Assembly (NCBI GenBank): GCA_958295945.1
Contig: OY282386.1
Coordinates: 4,768,204-4,832,203, forward strand
Length of the DNA stretch: 64,000 nucleotides
Direction of reading: 5' to 3'
Source of the DNA: Candidatus Poribacteria bacterium
GTDB taxonomy: Bacteria; Poribacteria; WGA-4E; WGA-3G
In this document: positions 35,040 through 43,639 of the stretch, piece after piece
Layout: the number at the start of each line of letters is the position of its first letter
How positions within the stretch are numbered: the first letter of the stretch is position 1
Program-made: the position numbers and the translations under genes
Notes under the pieces: model-generated
Told to the model about the DNA's origin: nothing
The model's database searches: none
What the model saw: only the letters and a program-made list of their open reading frames with translations

Positions 35040-35861
35040 TTATGTGCAAAATGGTTTCAAATAGGTGTAACTCTGTTCAGCGGCATCTTCTGGTTCCATT
35101 ATTTCTCTGAATGCTTGATGTACTGTAACATAACCGTCATAGTCAATTGCTTCTAAGCCACGAAACACTAATGGATAATCAATACCACCTTCGTCTTGTA
35201 AACGGATAGGGTCGTGCGGAACATTGCCGTGAATCCAAGTGTAAAGCACAGTCTTCCCTTCTGGTCTGCGTATATGGTTCTGAAGATAAACATTGAAAAG
35301 ATAAGGTGAAAACCGCTTCAACGTTTCAACACCATATTCTTGTCCACAAAGGTCAAGATTAGCAGGTTCATAGATAATACCGAAGTTGTCTCTTCCAACG
35401 CGTTTTAGCACATCAATTGATCCTGCTACCGTTTCAAATAGACTCTGCGTATGCGACTGATGTGCAAGTCGGATGCCACGTTCTGCTGCTTCATCAGATG
35501 CGCGTTGTACCCAAACAATGTCTTCCTCAAGTTTCATTGCAATTCGGATTAAGTCTGATCCAAGAAGTTCGGTTAGATCAAGATACGGTGTTATATTGCG
35601 AAGTCCATCGGGTCCCTGTTCGTTGTTTAGTGGAACTGGAAAATCTCCTGTAATCATAGAGATCGTTAAGTTGTGTTTATCTGCTTGTTTGCGTGCTGCA
35701 GTGATTTGCTCCAAAGGTGAGTGTATACCGACCTGTGATGCACGCATACACATCGCTTCGTAGCCGAGATTTGCTGCGAGTTCTGTTAGTTGTGCAAAGG
35801 TATGTGTGGCATCTTTCTTTGATGCGTTTTCTGCAACACGGACAGAAAGTGATAGTTTCAT
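35040..35861 (-). CDS. Sugar phosphate isomerase/epimerase-like TIM barrel
   Basis: 273 residues, ATG after GGAGATAGGA. AP-endonuclease-2-like barrel: Y-E-A-M-C-M-R, a metal-ligand strand I-R-L-A-H-Q-S-H, I-I-Y-E-P-A-N-L-D-L-C-G and Y-V-T-V-H-Q-A-F-R-E. Members isomerise ketoses or inositol derivatives with a divalent metal. It lies beside the PD-(D/E)xK gene and ends the minus-strand quinone/larA-like series; a shared pathway is not proven. Confidence 0.78.
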   Translation of the reverse strand: MKLSLSVRVAENASKKDATHTFAQLTELAANLGYEAMCMRASQVGIHSPLEQITAARKQADKHNLTISMITGDFPVPLNNEQGPDGLRNITPYLDLTELLGSDLIRIAMKLEEDIVWVQRASDEAAERGIRLAHQSHTQSLFETVAGSIDVLKRVGRDNFGIIYEPANLDLCGQEYGVETLKRFSPYLFNVYLQNHIRRPEGKTVLYTWIHGNVPHDPIRLQDEGGIDYPLVFRGLEAIDYDGYVTVHQAFREIMEPEDAAEQSYTYLKPFCT

Positions 35862-35907
35862 GTATTCCTATCTCCGATGATGAGCTCTGTGTAATTCCAA
35901 CTCTATA

Positions 35908-36756
35908 CTATATTAGTATGTCTGCAATTGAAAGTGCCATCAATACTAAACTGATCATACCATTCAATGTGAAAAATGCGAGATTGACACGAGACAAGTC
36001 ATTGGGTTTGACGACGGCATGTTCATAGATAAATATACAAACGACTATTCCGACGCCGATATAGTAAAACACACCTAACTCCGTGAGGAGAGGTATGCAA
36101 AACAGTAGTCCAACAGCAATTATGTGTAGTGCAGATGAAAGCCATAGTGCCCAACGGATTCCTATTCGTGCGGGTATTGAATGTAATCCGTGCTTTTTGT
36201 CAAAATTGACATCTTGGCAAGCATAGATGATGTCAAATCCCGCAGTCCAAAGCAACACAACACAACAGAGCACAATTGGTGTCAAATCAAATGGTCCTTT
36301 AACTGCAATCCACGCGCCGACCGGCGAAATTGAAAGCGCGAGTCCTAACCAAAAATGTGATAGTGAAGTAAATCTTTTCGTATAAGAATATCCCATAATC
36401 ACTGCAAGTGCAACGGGGGACAATCTAAATGCAAGCCGATTCAGCCGCCAAGCAGCTACCACCAACAAACCTGCAGAAATGAGCGTAAATACCCATACCG
36501 CTGCTTTCGTGATTATTCCTGCTGGTATCGCACGCATGGCAGTTCTCGGATTTTCGCTGTCAATTTCTGCATCAGCAAGACGGTTGAAAGCCATTGCACA
36601 ACTACGTGCTCCAACCATCGCAACAAGAATCCATCCGAGTTTTGAATACTCCGGAATGCCTCCCGATGCTATAAACGCACTCATAATTGCAAACGGTAAT
36701 GCAAATACAGTGTGTTCAAATTTGATCATCTCAAGGATAATTCTTAGTTTTTTCAT
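35908..36756 (-). CDS. UbiA-like prenyltransferase (MqnP/UbiA type)
   Basis: About 282 residues with eight or nine membrane segments. The two Mg-diphosphate motifs are present: N-R-L-A-D-A-E-I-D (first) and Y-A-C-Q-D-V-N-F-D (second). The enzyme transfers a polyprenyl chain to an aromatic carboxylate, such as 4-hydroxybenzoate or the futalosine-pathway naphthoate. The UbiX gene is 8 bp upstream on the same strand, as in many menaquinone (futalosine) and ubiquinone operons. Start at ATG 36756; a TTG codon precedes it. Confidence 0.87.
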   Translation of the reverse strand: MKKLRIILEMIKFEHTVFALPFAIMSAFIASGGIPEYSKLGWILVAMVGARSCAMAFNRLADAEIDSENPRTAMRAIPAGIITKAAVWVFTLISAGLLVVAAWRLNRLAFRLSPVALAVIMGYSYTKRFTSLSHFWLGLALSISPVGAWIAVKGPFDLTPIVLCCVVLLWTAGFDIIYACQDVNFDKKHGLHSIPARIGIRWALWLSSALHIIAVGLLFCIPLLTELGVFYYIGVGIVVCIFIYEHAVVKPNDLSRVNLAFFTLNGMISLVLMALSIADILI

Positions 36757-36763
36757 CAACGAC

Positions 36764-37354
36764 CTATTCTTTCCACCGTTGGGTTAAACCAGACTCAATA
36801 CCGAATTGGTCTAAGATTTTCGTTACAACAAAGTTTATCTGGTCATCAACAGTTTTTGGGAAGTGATAAAACCCTGGCATTGCTGGCAGGACACACACGC
36901 CAACACGTGACAACTTGAGCATGTTTTCAAGGTGGATGGAGCTGAGTGGGGTTTCGCGAGGCACTATAACAAGCTTCCTTCGTTCTTTGATACAGACATC
37001 TGCAGCACGATGGATAAGATTGCGTGAAATCCCTGCAGCGATTGAGGCAACTGTACCCATACTGCACGGCACAACAATCATTCCTTCTGTGCGAAAAGAA
37101 CCACTTGCAATGGATGCACCAATATCAGATTCATGATGGTAGACAATGTTATCCGAAGTAGAATCAATAAGCGATTCTAACTTAAAGTTTTCAATGTCAA
37201 TGTCAATCTTCAGTTCTTCCCACAATGCACGTGCACCAGACTTAGAGATAGTCAGATGCACTTCTAAATCTGTGCTATCTGAAAGGACTTCAAGAAGACG
37301 CACACCATACACCACTGCACTTGCGCCTGTGATACCTACAATCAATCGCTTCAA
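36764..37354 (-). CDS. ubiX: UbiX-like flavin prenyltransferase
   Basis: 196 residues. G-I-T-G-A-S-A-V-V-Y-G-V flavin-binding start, V-P-C-S-M-G-T-V-A-S-I-A-A-G-I-S-R-N-L and V-P-R-E-T-P-L-S-S-I-H are diagnostic. It makes prenylated FMN, the cofactor for UbiD-type decarboxylases. TTG start at 37354 follows the stop of the previous gene within 3 bases, with GAGAGG upstream, so translation is coupled. No ubiD gene is in the window. Confidence 0.9.
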   Translation of the reverse strand: MKRLIVGITGASAVVYGVRLLEVLSDSTDLEVHLTISKSGARALWEELKIDIDIENFKLESLIDSTSDNIVYHHESDIGASIASGSFRTEGMIVVPCSMGTVASIAAGISRNLIHRAADVCIKERRKLVIVPRETPLSSIHLENMLKLSRVGVCVLPAMPGFYHFPKTVDDQINFVVTKILDQFGIESGLTQRWKE

Positions 37355-38635
37355 TTAGTGCCTCTCCAAAGCAAATGGCAACAGATTACCACTTTCATTA
37401 AATTCCAAAGGTTGTAATTCACCGACTACCTCAAGATTTGAATGTAGCTTTGCATCTTGTAATAGTGCTTCAGATAGATCAAGTTCAGTTAATCTTAATG
37501 TACTCTCAATCCGGACGACTCGTGCATTCTCAGGCTTTGTCAAACCGATGGTGTTAAGTGCAACTTCAATAGCTTCTTGATCCGTATCGTAGTAGAATGG
37601 TATCTTTGACTTTTGTGGACCGAGTGCTGTTATACCATTCATATACGTTGCATGTCGGTCAATTTTATCCACAAGACGAGTTGTCGTAAAATCTGCAAGT
37701 CCGATACCTGTTGCGTTACCATCACTCTCCTCAGTCAGATCACGGACGAATATGCGTAATATAGCTGGTTTAAGCGGTTCAGGTTCAAAATTCTGCATCA
37801 TCCTACCAATAACATTCGTATCCATGCCTGTTCCACTGATGTTTTTTCCAGTCCAGTCTATAATAAGTAAATCCAATTCATCAAAAGGTAATTTACCCAT
37901 CATAGATTTTGATGCAACAAGTAGTTCACGTTCCGTTTGTAGAAGTCTGGCAGCAGGAATAGCAACAACCTTAGCAGTATCTTCATGTGCATTTTCAATG
38001 AGTCCAACACCGAATGCAATTTTCCCTGTGTCAAGGATAAAACCACCAACAGCAGTGATAACATGTTCAAAACCGTATTGGAAAAAAGCACGGTGATAGT
38101 AGTTTGCTCCCTGCTGTTTTCCCAGACCGATGACCATCATTTTCATCAGCCCACTTTCAATAGAACCGTTGAAATCAGTATGTGCTTTTATACGGTTGAT
38201 CGGCACAATATGGTCTGCTTGCGCTGCATACTTATCCATGAAAACAGGCAGATCGTCTGATCCTGCTTGTGGTAATTTGCCAAGTTTCACGACCTCCATT
38301 GACGCTTTGACTGGTGCACCGACTGTCTCTTCAGTAATACCGTAATGTTCTAATACGGTACGTTGTCCTTCTGCAGTTGCACCACCGTGGCTCCCCATCG
38401 CTGGAACGACAAAGGGTCTTGCACCGATCTTCTTGAGATAATCAACGATTGCCTTCACTGCTGTTGCAATGTTTGCAACACCCCGACTCCCTGCAGTTAA
38501 TGCAACGGTATCACCTGGTTTTATAATAGATGTGGTTACAATACTCTCTAATTCCGCGCGTATAGCTGCAGGTAGATCGGTGAGTACGGGTGCGTCAAAA
38601 TGTTGATTGACTCGGACCATTTTGGGTAGTGCCAT
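37355..38635 (-). CDS. LarA-like protein (DUF2088, nickel-dependent racemase family)
   Basis: ATG at 38635 follows GAGAGGATGG; an upstream in-frame start at 38653 is less supported. About 426 residues. T-A-G-S-R-G-V-A-N, P-A-M-G-S-H-G-G-A-T, and R-I-K-A-H-T-D-F-N-G and G-L-G-K-Q-Q-G-A-N fit the LarA-like superfamily, which contains Ni-pincer lactate racemase and relatives. The pathway for that cofactor (LarB, LarC, LarE) is not in the window, so the reaction is uncertain. It leads the UbiX-UbiA series. Confidence 0.75.
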   Translation of the reverse strand: MALPKMVRVNQHFDAPVLTDLPAAIRAELESIVTTSIIKPGDTVALTAGSRGVANIATAVKAIVDYLKKIGARPFVVPAMGSHGGATAEGQRTVLEHYGITEETVGAPVKASMEVVKLGKLPQAGSDDLPVFMDKYAAQADHIVPINRIKAHTDFNGSIESGLMKMMVIGLGKQQGANYYHRAFFQYGFEHVITAVGGFILDTGKIAFGVGLIENAHEDTAKVVAIPAARLLQTERELLVASKSMMGKLPFDELDLLIIDWTGKNISGTGMDTNVIGRMMQNFEPEPLKPAILRIFVRDLTEESDGNATGIGLADFTTTRLVDKIDRHATYMNGITALGPQKSKIPFYYDTDQEAIEVALNTIGLTKPENARVVRIESTLRLTELDLSEALLQDAKLHSNLEVVGELQPLEFNESGNLLPFALERH

Positions 38636-38714
38636 TCTTTTCCATCCTCTCATAATGACTTTTAGCGTATTTTATCAAATATTTATGAGAATTGCAAGTT
38701 TATTCGCATTTATG

Positions 38715-39018
38715 GGTGTGTAAAGTTTTTGTCACCGTAGACGTCAATTCAAGTGCAAAACCTGTAATCTATTGTAGGGCCAAATCAAGAAATCAACGGT
38801 ATGAACGCCTGTAGACGTTCCCCGGGTATGAACGCCATTGGACGAATACGCGTTTGGTATTCGCCATGATTCCCCGTGTGGCATTTGTCGGGTATGAATG
38901 CGCTTGGACGAATACGCGTTTGGTATTCCCCGGGTCTCTGTGCCCCGCCATTCCTTGTCCTGTAAAGCAACGGTCTGGCACAGAGACCCGCCCCTACAAT
39001 TCATGGTGAGAAGTTAGT
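38715..39018. repeat. Nested palindromic repeat (GGGTCTCTGTGCC family), reversed, expanded copy
   Basis: Reads in reverse the modules of 16555-16750: GGTGTGTAAAGTTTTTG (38715-38731), the AATCTATTGTAGGGCCAAATC border, then three tandem CGAATACGCGTTTGGTATT / GGTATGAACGCC units and finally GGTCTCTGTGCC...GGCACAGAGACC (38933-38990). It appears to have grown by duplication of its inner unit. Confidence 0.75.
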
Positions 39019-39175
39019 GACAGAATCTTTACACAGGTAAAAAATTTTAATGTTATGATTTCATTGTGCTGTTTGATTGACAGTAGCTGAAGGATTCATG
39101 AATTCTGCGTGTCATTTGAGAATACATTCCCTGTGATTTCCTTCTAATGTTATGGAAATTGTGCTTGTCAAAACT

Positions 39176-39210
39176 GTACAGAAATTGTACATTATTTCGT
39201 ACAATTGTAC
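39176..39210 (-). promoter_or_regulatory. Four regularly spaced GTAC boxes, copy A
   Basis: GTAC at 39176, 39187, 39199 and 39207. Read on the minus strand the steps are 8, 12 and 11 bases. The other copy (48669-48704) has steps of 9, 12 and 11 and the same flanking TTTTGACAA. Confidence 0.55.
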
Positions 39211-39217
39211 AGTTTTT

Positions 39218-39538
39218 TTAAGTGCTTTCAGAGCAGTTCCCATAAGGGTTAGCATAGGATTGATAAAAAAGTAAAAAAAAATTATTTTGTACATTTTCAC
39301 TATTCGTCTTTTGTCGTGTGAAATCGGTTGACTGAGCATGACACTTGTCTAGCATTTTGCAAATGCAAGAAAGAATGTTTCTAAATATCAAAAGAGAGGC
39401 GATGCATAAGGGGTTGACGTTTATGTGAATGACATTCATATTGAATTTGTGTGAGTTCTCACTTATCCATAATGTGTTTCTATATAATGAAAAGATTGCT
39501 TGTAGGTTAATCTTTATCCTTTGATGTTTTGTATTCAT
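39218..39538 (-). CDS. Small ORF cassette, copy A (unknown function)
   Basis: Up to 106 residues, ATG at 39538 after AAGGAACAAA. The first 20 codons (M-N-T-K-H-Q-R-I, then L-Q-A-I-F-S) and the last dozen match the 59-codon frame at 48506, while about 170 bp in the middle is absent there. Upstream promoter and downstream GTAC boxes are also shared. The product has no recognisable domain. It may be a real small protein or the transcribed spacer of a regulatory cassette. Confidence 0.4.
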   Translation of the reverse strand: MNTKHQRIKINLQAIFSLYRNTLWISENSHKFNMNVIHINVNPLCIASLLIFRNILSCICKMLDKCHAQSTDFTRQKTNSENVQNNFFLLFYQSYANPYGNCSEST

Positions 39539-39576
39539 TATTTTGTTCCTTATTTAACACGGTGTATGTGACGTAT

Positions 39577-39606
39577 AGTATAACACAATATAATTACTTA
39601 AGTCAA
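39577..39606 (-). promoter_or_regulatory. Promoter of small ORF cassette A
   Basis: On the minus strand: TTGACT (39606-39601), 18-bp spacer, extended -10 TGTTATACT (TATACT at 39582-39577). The same arrangement and spacer occur at 48438-48467. Confidence 0.7.
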
Positions 39607-39630
39607 GTTATTATTTACAATTTTTAACAT

Positions 39631-40227
39631 TTCTTATATTATTTTTCAGTTTATTGGAAAACATGTATATTTTCTCGGATATTGAGTATAATGCCGGAAA
39701 CTTTACAGACCCTCTTCTAATCAGGTTAATTTAGTTTTAATGAATTATCTACATGAGGATTGACTGAAGGTTATTACCAAAAACAGTATGTGCGGTTTCC
39801 TAACCGAACCGTAGGTGTCAATTTAGTGGAAAATTACGTTTAAACAACTCGGTATTCGTAGGCGCGCTTTGTAAGTGCGCTGGATCCTAGAAACCTAACT
39901 GACTAACTAACAGGCATGTTTGTTGGTTCAGATAATCCCCTTTCATTTCACAGATATGTCCAGCGCGCTTACAAAGCGCGCCTACAGCGGGTTGTGGTTG
40001 CTAAATTGACGCCTATAGTGCGATTTCCTAACCGAACCTACCCCGGTACTGGATGAACGGTAAATTGATAGCTTGCGCGCTTACAAAGCGCGCCTACAAT
40101 TCATGGTAAGAAGTTAGTGATAAAATCCTTACACACCAGTTTGCCAAATTACACTGCATCCTTTGAACAATCATGTTATAATAGAGAAATAGCACTTCAG
40201 ATTAGTCAATAAAAAGAGGATGACGCT
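39631..40227. other. Intergenic repeats before the 40-48 kb operon
   Basis: No gene is seen. It contains the nested inverted element at 39811-40016, further GCGCGCTTACAAAGCGCGCCTAC modules at 40075-40097, and an extended -10 (TGTTATAAT, ending near 40180) in front of the gene at 40228. Confidence 0.55.
39811..40016. repeat. 206-bp nested inverted repeat
   Basis: GTAGGTGTCAATTTAG (39811-39826) is mirrored by CTAAATTGACGCCTAT (40001-40016); inside, GTAGGCGCGCTTTGTAAG (from 39860) is mirrored by CTTACAAAGCGCGCCTAC (to 39985). Partial relatives are at 16425-16470 and 48160-48265. Confidence 0.75.
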
Positions 40228-40566
40228 ATGAACACAGAACAACATGATGCAGTCATCGCTGCAGAACATGATGCAAACACGGATTTGAACAAACTGGTGT
40301 GGTTATGTGCCGGATTCTTTGGTAATATTATAGGTGTTCTTGTAGCATACATTTATCAATCAACTCCACCATTGACAAGGTTGTATGAAAAATCCGAAGA
40401 ATATAAAATGTATTATAACGATACCTATAAAGAGAAGTTGCGAAGTGGACAGTTGACTTATGCATTGATCGGTATTGCAATACTCGTCGGCGTATATGTT
40501 CTTCTCTTTGCTGCAATTCTAATAATGCAATTCTCAATCTTAAATATATTTAACAGATTCCCTTAA
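40228..40566 (+). CDS. Small membrane protein of unknown function
   Basis: 112 residues, ATG after AGAGGA. Two hydrophobic segments (about residues 27-48, L-V-W-L-C-A-G-F-F-G-N-I-I-G-V-L-V, and 78-105) separated by a charged Tyr/Lys-rich loop. This is a DUF-like two-helix inner-membrane protein. It precedes the LolA-like gene by 27 bp and is probably the first gene of the exporter operon. Confidence 0.65.
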   Translation: MNTEQHDAVIAAEHDANTDLNKLVWLCAGFFGNIIGVLVAYIYQSTPPLTRLYEKSEEYKMYYNDTYKEKLRSGQLTYALIGIAILVGVYVLLFAAILIMQFSILNIFNRFP

Positions 40567-40593
40567 TTTTCTTTAGAGTAAGGAATTCAGAGC

Positions 40594-41388
40594 ATGCGAA
40601 AAACAACATCTATACAAAGAATAATCGTTAAAGGTACTATCATCAGTTTCTTGTTGATAGTATATACGGCTTTTTTGATAGTTCCTACAAGCCAATCATC
40701 AGATACCGAAGTTGAAGAGATTCTAAAGCATATAGATCAACTCTACCGAAGCGATACAAGTCATACAGAAATGGAGATGCAAATTGTCACACCGAATTGG
40801 GAACGGACACTGGCAATGACTGTGTGGACAAAAGGAACAGATAAGACATTTATACGGATTACCGCACCGAAAAAGGAAAAGGATGTCACGACACTCAGAA
40901 TCGGTAAAGAGATGTGGAACTATCTACCAAAAGTCAACAAGATATTCAAGATTTCACCGTCAATGATGATGGGGTCATGGATGGGTTCTGATTTCACCAA
41001 TGACGACCTTGTGAGAGAGTCTTCATTGATCAACGACTATACATATCAACTGATTGCACCTGAAAATGCATCTCCTGACCAAATTTACATTGAGTTAACT
41101 CCCAAGGAAGACTCTCCTATTGTATGGGGAAAGGTCGTTACTGCAGTTAGGAAAGATGATCATATCCCTGTGTGGCAACATTTCTTTGATGAAAAAGACA
41201 GATTGATGAGAGTTCTAAATTTTAAAGATATAAAATCATTCGGTGGAAAAACTATACCATCTGTAATGGAAATGATCCCGCAGAACAAAGAGGGACACAA
41301 AACGGTGGTAAGGTTTTTGAAGGCTGATTATGACTCTGAAATTGATGATAAGATCTTCTCACGCAGAAATCTCCAGAAAAGGAAATAA
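40594..41388 (+). CDS. LolA-like outer-membrane lipoprotein-sorting protein
   Basis: 264 residues with an N-terminal signal peptide (about residues 1-33). The body T-E-M-E-M-Q-I-V-T-P-N-W-E-R, F-I-R-I-T-A-P-K-K-E-K-D-V-T-T-L, W-N-Y-L-P-K-V-N-K-I-F-K-I is the LolA/VioE-like half-barrel of the periplasmic class usually encoded next to FtsX-type or MMPL exporters. It probably carries a lipid or lipoprotein between the inner-membrane pump (43640-46809) and the outer-membrane barrel (46809-48044). Confidence 0.85.
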   Translation: MRKTTSIQRIIVKGTIISFLLIVYTAFLIVPTSQSSDTEVEEILKHIDQLYRSDTSHTEMEMQIVTPNWERTLAMTVWTKGTDKTFIRITAPKKEKDVTTLRIGKEMWNYLPKVNKIFKISPSMMMGSWMGSDFTNDDLVRESSLINDYTYQLIAPENASPDQIYIELTPKEDSPIVWGKVVTAVRKDDHIPVWQHFFDEKDRLMRVLNFKDIKSFGGKTIPSVMEMIPQNKEGHKTVVRFLKADYDSEIDDKIFSRRNLQKRK

Positions 41389-41394
41389 ACAAAG

Positions 41395-41976
41395 TTGAAA
41401 ATAATTTGTAAAATACGAAAATATAGTTGTGGCCTATCGCAAAAATTTAGTAATAGTTTATATCTATGCCTAATCTGTCTTTTATTAGGTTTGATTTACA
41501 ATGCTTCAGTCCATGCACAATCAACAGAACTTACAAAAAGCTTTGGAATAGGTTCACAAGGTGCGACACCAGCCTTTGGTGGAATCAGTTTCAAATATAA
41601 TGGACTTGCACCTGTCTACCTACAAACCGTTGGTCGTTTCATACTCATTGAAGACTATGCTGATCACATGTTGGGTTGTGGTGTGTCGTATGCCATCTAT
41701 GAACATATTGGTAAGTGGAACCAAGCACGACTCTATTTTTCTTTAGAAGGTGGATGGCGTTTCCATAAAGAAACTGATGACGACAATAATATTTTTGAAA
41801 ATACTACGCTCGCGGCTGGTATCTCATTCGGTGGAGAACTCGTTTTTTCACTTGGGGGTATTCCACTCGGACTGAATCTTGGAATCGGACAAGGGTTTGG
41901 AAGAGAATATAACGGTTCTGAATCTAAAGGTGTTGCAGGAGTTTATGTAGGGGCTGGAATACATGCATATTTTTAG
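41395..41976 (+). CDS. Predicted outer-membrane or secreted protein
   Basis: TTG start at 41395, weak AAAAGGA upstream; the start may differ. 193 residues. A hydrophobic segment (residues 22-40) ends at V-H-A-Q, consistent with a signal peptide. The mature part alternates aromatic and glycine residues (L-Y-F-S-L-E-G-G-W-R-F, I-S-F-G-G-E-L-V-F-S-L-G-G) and ends H-A-Y-F, typical of a small beta-barrel. It overlaps the next gene by 14 bp. Confidence 0.65.
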   Translation: MKIICKIRKYSCGLSQKFSNSLYLCLICLLLGLIYNASVHAQSTELTKSFGIGSQGATPAFGGISFKYNGLAPVYLQTVGRFILIEDYADHMLGCGVSYAIYEHIGKWNQARLYFSLEGGWRFHKETDDDNNIFENTTLAAGISFGGELVFSLGGIPLGLNLGIGQGFGREYNGSESKGVAGVYVGAGIHAYF

Positions 41977-43582
41977 ATCTTTTTCATTAAGTCTGCTTTC
42001 CATTTATGTTTTCTGTATTTCCCTATTAGGATGTTCAAAAACACTTGAAAAGAATGTTCAACCCTTACCACCCAAACCATATTCCTTTGAACGATACGAG
42101 ATTCTAACGGGTTCTACGAAACACCAGACCATTCTAACAGGTTTCCTTTTGAACGGAGAAACAGCAGATATTGCAGTCGTGAATATTGATGAGGACAATG
42201 CACGACACTTATCCATCTATTCTTTCAATAAAGAAAATTGGGAACTCAGCATAAAGACAACACTACACTCAGAAGTATTATTTGTTGACATCGCGAATAT
42301 TGATGGATATGACAGACTTATAACTTATGAACATGGTCAATTGAATTGGTTTGATCCTGAAACTGAAGTACTACATAAGCTCATTGATATTACAATCAGT
42401 TTCAATCCTCTCAATGTCGAGGAACTACCCTATGTTAATATCAGTCAAGACCTAAATGATGATGCTCGTGATGATTTTGTCCTTCCAGATATTGATGGGT
42501 TTTGGATCTCCACACAATTAGACAATGGAATGTTCACTCAACCAATAAAACTCGGTCCACCCGATCCTTTTCTTGATGCAACAGCATTGGATGAAAAACA
42601 AACCTATCGGGATGTTGGGATCAATTCCTTCACTGTTCTTTGGTATATGAGCCGTTTTCATCTGGTAGATTACGATGGAGACAATCGGAATGATATTGTC
42701 CTCTGGAACGAGGATCATTTTGATGTATATCGTCAAAATCCTCAAGGCACGTTTTCTGCTGTTCCTACCACATTCACAGTTGATATACCATTTGCCAATG
42801 ACGGTGCATACACATTAGCATTCGGATATGATGGAGAAAGCACATTTGCCCTGATTTCTGGATTTAGAAGGAAAACCAAACGTAGCGTGTTGCACCTGTT
42901 ACATGATTTAAACGGTGATGGTGTCACGGATATGGTTATACTTACCTTAGAAGGCAGGAGCCTGGGTAATCTAAAGAGTTTGTATGATGTCTATTTTGGG
43001 AAAATGGAGAATACTGAATTAAAGTTCAGTTCTAAGAATAGATTATCAATCAGACCAAAGGGGAAAGCAGGTGGTTTGCTACCATGGGGTTATGCATATC
43101 AATGGTGGGAAGACATAGATGGGGATGGCGATGTAGATATTCTGTATAAGGACGTAAAAACTACTCTCGGTGGAATGATACGTGCAATGGCAGGTAAATC
43201 TATAGCAATAGATCTTGAGTGTTATCAAATGCACGAAGGAAATAACCTACGAAAACCAACATACAGACGAAAAATTAGACCGGTATTAGAGAACTTTGAA
43301 ACAGAACGTGTCTTCTTTCCTGCTGTCCTATTTGGAGATTTAAATGGTGATAACCGATATGATATCACAATTGGCAAAAGCTGGAATGAGATGCATATCT
43401 ATCTCGGTATGCCAGGACCAATGTTATATGAAGAGCAACCCCAGAAAGTTGCGGTCAGTATGCCTAACGATGAGCGAAACATGCGGTTAGTAGACATGAA
43501 TAATGACAAGAAACAGGACATATTGATATATCATCCTGATGTTGCTGATTCACACCGGGTGAAAATGTTAATCTCAAAATAG
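41963..43582 (+). CDS. FG-GAP/VCBS-repeat lipoprotein
   Basis: 539 residues. Signal peptide with lipobox S-L-L-G-C (about residue 24). At least six calcium-loop repeats of the integrin-like FG-GAP type are visible: D-L-N-D-D-A-R-D-D-F, D-Y-D-G-D-N-R-N-D-I, D-L-N-G-D-G-V-T-D-M, D-I-D-G-D-G-D-V-D-I, D-L-N-G-D-N-R-Y-D-I and D-M-N-N-D-K-K-Q-D-I. It should fold as a calcium-stabilised propeller on the cell surface or in the periplasm and may be a substrate or accessory part of the exporter encoded downstream. Confidence 0.85.
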   Translation: MHIFRSFSLSLLSIYVFCISLLGCSKTLEKNVQPLPPKPYSFERYEILTGSTKHQTILTGFLLNGETADIAVVNIDEDNARHLSIYSFNKENWELSIKTTLHSEVLFVDIANIDGYDRLITYEHGQLNWFDPETEVLHKLIDITISFNPLNVEELPYVNISQDLNDDARDDFVLPDIDGFWISTQLDNGMFTQPIKLGPPDPFLDATALDEKQTYRDVGINSFTVLWYMSRFHLVDYDGDNRNDIVLWNEDHFDVYRQNPQGTFSAVPTTFTVDIPFANDGAYTLAFGYDGESTFALISGFRRKTKRSVLHLLHDLNGDGVTDMVILTLEGRSLGNLKSLYDVYFGKMENTELKFSSKNRLSIRPKGKAGGLLPWGYAYQWWEDIDGDGDVDILYKDVKTTLGGMIRAMAGKSIAIDLECYQMHEGNNLRKPTYRRKIRPVLENFETERVFFPAVLFGDLNGDNRYDITIGKSWNEMHIYLGMPGPMLYEEQPQKVAVSMPNDERNMRLVDMNNDKKQDILIYHPDVADSHRVKMLISK

Positions 43583-43639
43583 ATATTATCTGTTTCGTCT
43601 ATTGTGATTGGACAACTTACCAAGAACTAAGTTACTTTT

